Part shown: positions 16,393 through 18,346 of the stretch, one piece after another
Numbering within the stretch: position 1 is the first letter of the stretch
How the letters are laid out: the number at the start of each line of letters is the position of its first letter
Source of the DNA: Candidatus Gastranaerophilales bacterium
GTDB lineage: Bacteria > Cyanobacteriota > Vampirovibrionia > Gastranaerophilales > Gastranaerophilaceae
Direction of reading: 5' to 3'
DNA: 18,346 bases
Assembly (NCBI GenBank): GCA_944323495.1
Contig: CALUSZ010000011.1
Span: forward strand, 1 to 18,346
Position numbers and translations under genes: made by a program
The notes under the pieces: generated by a model
Databases searched by the model: none
What the model saw: the letters and a program-made list of their open reading frames with translations, nothing else
What the model was told of the DNA's origin: nothing

Positions 16393-17980
16393 TATCGACC
16401 CACCTTGCCTCAATACTTGAAATTATCATATCAAGCTGCAACAGCTGAAAATCATCTACTTTAGGCTGTAATCGTTTTTCAAAAATATTAGCGGCTTTTC
16501 TCTGATTCTTTAAAATATATCGTTTTCCTACATAATATTCATAAATACTTTTCCTGATAATATTTGTAAGAAATGCATAATTTGAACCCAGCGAAAACAA
16601 TACCTGTGCAAGCTCTTTATCGCCTTTTAAAAGTCTTAGATAAGCTGATATATTAAAAGTAATCAATTTATACGCAAGCTCTTTTGCTGTATATATGCTG
16701 TCAAAATTATCTGCAATGAATTTATCTAAATCAACACTAAAATTGTTTGACTTAAACTCAGCTGACAATTTATCTATAAATGTCTTAAATTTTTCAGAGG
16801 TAATTTCATCAAAAAACCAGTTCTGGACATACTCGTTCAAGCAGAGTTTATCGATGTCTTTTTGGTTTAATTCCTTTTTTTCAAGATTTATTTCCGGTTT
16901 TTCAGATTCTACATCCAACAGAATACTCTGCCAGCAGATATACTCATACGGGATAGGCTCATTATTAATATGAGAATTTTCTTCAGCCTGCTTAAGCAAA
17001 TACTTTGCAATACCAGGCTTAATTTCATATCTTTCCTGATAGTTATAGAACTTATCAACAATTTTGTAAAAATCCCTCTCTGTCATAGAATTGAAGCCAA
17101 ATGAGTCTAGAACGCCATACCTTGGATTAATAACAATGGCCAAAAACTGCAGAGATTTATTTTCTCTAATACGTGAAAAAATTATTGCCATATTTCCATG
17201 TCCGTCAGGGAAAGAAACATAAGTTTTATAAGGCTTAGACTCTTTTAAAATATTTTTATAGAAATCCTCCGTCCTATCAACTCTAATACCTGCCATCTTG
17301 AGCTCTGACAAAGCCTTGTTTATTTTAGGCAGCAAATTCTCCGGAGCACAATCTTTAGCATTCTCAAGAGCATGATATGCAAGTTGTGATTTTGAACGGC
17401 CTAATATCTCTAAAGCATTATTACCGACTTCTGTATCCATATAATAAAGAAATACCGGTATCACAATATTTGCTAAAGCATCATGAGAATAATCCTCTTC
17501 TAAAGACTTAATTAATATAATCTTATCACTGTCATTTATGGCATTTAAAAAATCCATAAAATCAATCTGTGCTTCCGGATTCATTATAGCAGTTTCAAGA
17601 AGCTGTTTAGTTTCTTTATTAATAAGCTCATTAAACTGTTCAAAATACCCGCTGATAACATCATAGTCAATTTTGTTACCTAAATCCTTAAGCATATTAA
17701 AAGCTATCATTTTTACATGATCATTGTACTCAGGTGACTTAATAACATCCCAAAGCTCATTATTAAGAGTTTCTTTATCAATCAATTCAGTCAATAACCA
17801 ACAAATTAAAAGCGCCTTTTGTTCAGGAGCATTAATCAATTCCTTAATCAATACCTCAAGAACAGTTTTTTTATCATCAATCAGCTTTAATTCCGTAAGC
17901 AGCGCCGAATTAGGCTGCGCAGAAGTTGCAAGTGCAGTGAGTGTAGCCAAGACCTCTGCCTTTATCTGAATTTTATTCAT
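16385..17980 (-). CDS. Unrecognised helical-repeat protein
   Basis: 531 residues from ATG 17980, with GAGG (17990-17987) 6 nt upstream; a TTG four codons earlier overlaps that site. No signal peptide or membrane segment. Residues about 1-225 are alternating amphipathic helices resembling HEAT/ARM repeats (for example LLICWLLTELI, VKMIAFNMLKDLGN, NNALEILGRSKSQLAYHAL). Residues about 246-306 look alpha/beta: YKTYVSFPDGHGNMAIIFSR, then LQFLAIVINPRYGVLDSFGF. The remainder is again helical and ends in a basic stretch (VGKRYILKNQRKA) and a hydrophobic helix. No enzyme motif was recognised. It is first in the ruvX/tilS/hpt cluster and overlaps ruvX by 8 nt, so it may have a conserved role alongside RuvX or Clp-type proteins. 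That is only context, not proof. Confidence 0.8.
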   Translation of the reverse strand: MNKIQIKAEVLATLTALATSAQPNSALLTELKLIDDKKTVLEVLIKELINAPEQKALLICWLLTELIDKETLNNELWDVIKSPEYNDHVKMIAFNMLKDLGNKIDYDVISGYFEQFNELINKETKQLLETAIMNPEAQIDFMDFLNAINDSDKIILIKSLEEDYSHDALANIVIPVFLYYMDTEVGNNALEILGRSKSQLAYHALENAKDCAPENLLPKINKALSELKMAGIRVDRTEDFYKNILKESKPYKTYVSFPDGHGNMAIIFSRIRENKSLQFLAIVINPRYGVLDSFGFNSMTERDFYKIVDKFYNYQERYEIKPGIAKYLLKQAEENSHINNEPIPYEYICWQSILLDVESEKPEINLEKKELNQKDIDKLCLNEYVQNWFFDEITSEKFKTFIDKLSAEFKSNNFSVDLDKFIADNFDSIYTAKELAYKLITFNISAYLRLLKGDKELAQVLFSLGSNYAFLTNIIRKSIYEYYVGKRYILKNQRKAANIFEKRLQPKVDDFQLLQLDMIISSIEARWVDNA

Positions 17981-18008
17981 ATAAAACCTCAAACTCTCTT
18001 CTTCTTTA

Positions 18009-18037
18009 ATTGTAGCTTAAAAACACAGTTTTCGCAA
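18009..18037 (-). promoter_or_regulatory. Putative promoter of the helical-repeat/ruvX/tilS/hpt operon
   Basis: On the minus strand TTGCGA (18037-18032) and TACAAT (18014-18009) are 17 nt apart, about 29 nt ahead of the first ATG. Because genes from 17980 to 12470 are separated by 5 nt or less, or overlap, this one promoter could drive all six. No terminator hairpin is clear in the 124-nt gap for the upstream barrel gene. Confidence 0.45.
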
Positions 18038-18104
18038 TACAAGATGTTTTTATACACTTAAGAAGTTTTGTGCTTTAACAGTTTTATTTCTTATAAAGCC
18101 TTAA

Positions 18105-18346
18105 TTATTTTCCTAACATCCAATTAAATCCGAGCTGGAATCCGACACCGGTTCTGCCTACGTTTCTGAATACTGTCTGGAAGTAGCCTGAGAATCTATC
18201 AGTGAATCGTTTTGTAAACCCGATACCGTACTGAATATAACCTCTATCCATATATAAGTGAGGCAAACCTACATTACCCGCACGGCCGCCTACTGCTCCA
18301 TTAAGGTTATACATATACTGTAATGTAGCATAAATACTAAAGGTTT
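18105..18346 (-). CDS. C-terminal part of an outer-membrane beta-barrel protein
   Basis: The gene enters from beyond the right edge. The frame is open to the last base, and the ATG at 18314 is internal to a continuing beta strand (TFSIYATLQYMYNLNGAVGG). About 80 residues show amphipathic beta strands alternating hydrophobic and polar residues, aromatic girdle residues and Gly-rich turns (GYIQYGIGFTKRFTDRFSGYFQTVFRN, then GVGFQLGFNWMLGK), like the last strands of autotransporter or porin-type barrels. The final residue is Lys rather than the usual Phe, with aromatic Trp at -5. It supports a two-membrane cell. The passenger domain, if any, is outside the window; autotransporter versus other barrel is undecided. 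Confidence 0.7.
   Translation of the reverse strand, partial: TFSIYATLQYMYNLNGAVGGRAGNVGLPHLYMDRGYIQYGIGFTKRFTDRFSGYFQTVFRNVGRTGVGFQLGFNWMLGK

Noticed and set aside
1..18346. CRISPR arrays, tRNA/rRNA genes, insertion sequences, phage or toxin-antitoxin modules
   Set aside because: No spaced direct repeats, cloverleaf-like sequence, transposase, integrase or typical toxin-antitoxin pair was seen on either strand.

Overview
The window reads as chromosomal DNA of a low-GC, anaerobic, two-membrane (Gram-negative) bacterium. The best guess is a gut-type non-photosynthetic cyanobacterial relative (Candidatus Melainabacteria / Gastranaerophilales). The clues are AT-rich genes with good Shine-Dalgarno sites, a flavodiiron protein with its rubredoxin (O2 scavenging), an orphan prepilin-like protein, the end of a beta-barrel outer-membrane protein, a ruvX-DUF1292 pair, and a small glycine-zipper protein with an NFQGK tag near its N-terminus, a motif I associate with that group. 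The assignment is inference. No tRNA, rRNA, CRISPR array, IS element or phage gene was seen.

Layout. (1) 1-1904, plus strand: end of a UDP-glucuronate decarboxylase (UXS) gene joined directly to UDP-glucose 6-dehydrogenase; together they turn UDP-glucose into UDP-xylose for surface glycans. (2) 2076-2792, minus: a lone prepilin-like protein facing ugd across a symmetrical hairpin terminator. (3) 3037-7144, plus: an 865-residue protein with an EF-hand start and a bacterial Ig-like domain, then a strong hairpin, then an AT-rich gene whose product carries an ordered set of protein-kinase-like motifs (Gly loop, Lys, HxDxxxxN, DFG). This pair is the least ordinary part of the window. (4) 7141-9077, minus: clpP-clpX; clpX and the kinase-like gene converge and overlap by 4 nt. 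(5) 9223-10976: an unrecognised six-helix membrane protein (minus) divergent from the NFQGK glycine-zipper protein (plus). (6) 11014-12407, minus: flavodiiron protein and a short rubredoxin gene of only 52 codons. (7) 12470-17980, minus: a tightly packed probable operon in transcription order: helical-repeat protein, ruvX, DUF1292 protein, a stand-alone protein made of about six Clp N-domain half-repeats, tilS and hpt. (8) 18105-18346, minus: 3' end of an outer-membrane beta-barrel gene.

How the parts relate. UXS and Ugd act in sequence. ClpP and ClpX form one protease, and the AAA-less Clp_N protein of the hpt operon could be a substrate receptor or adaptor for a Clp machine, which is inference. 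Rubredoxin passes electrons to the flavodiiron protein. tilS-hpt is a gene order widely conserved in bacteria, as is ruvX-DUF1292.
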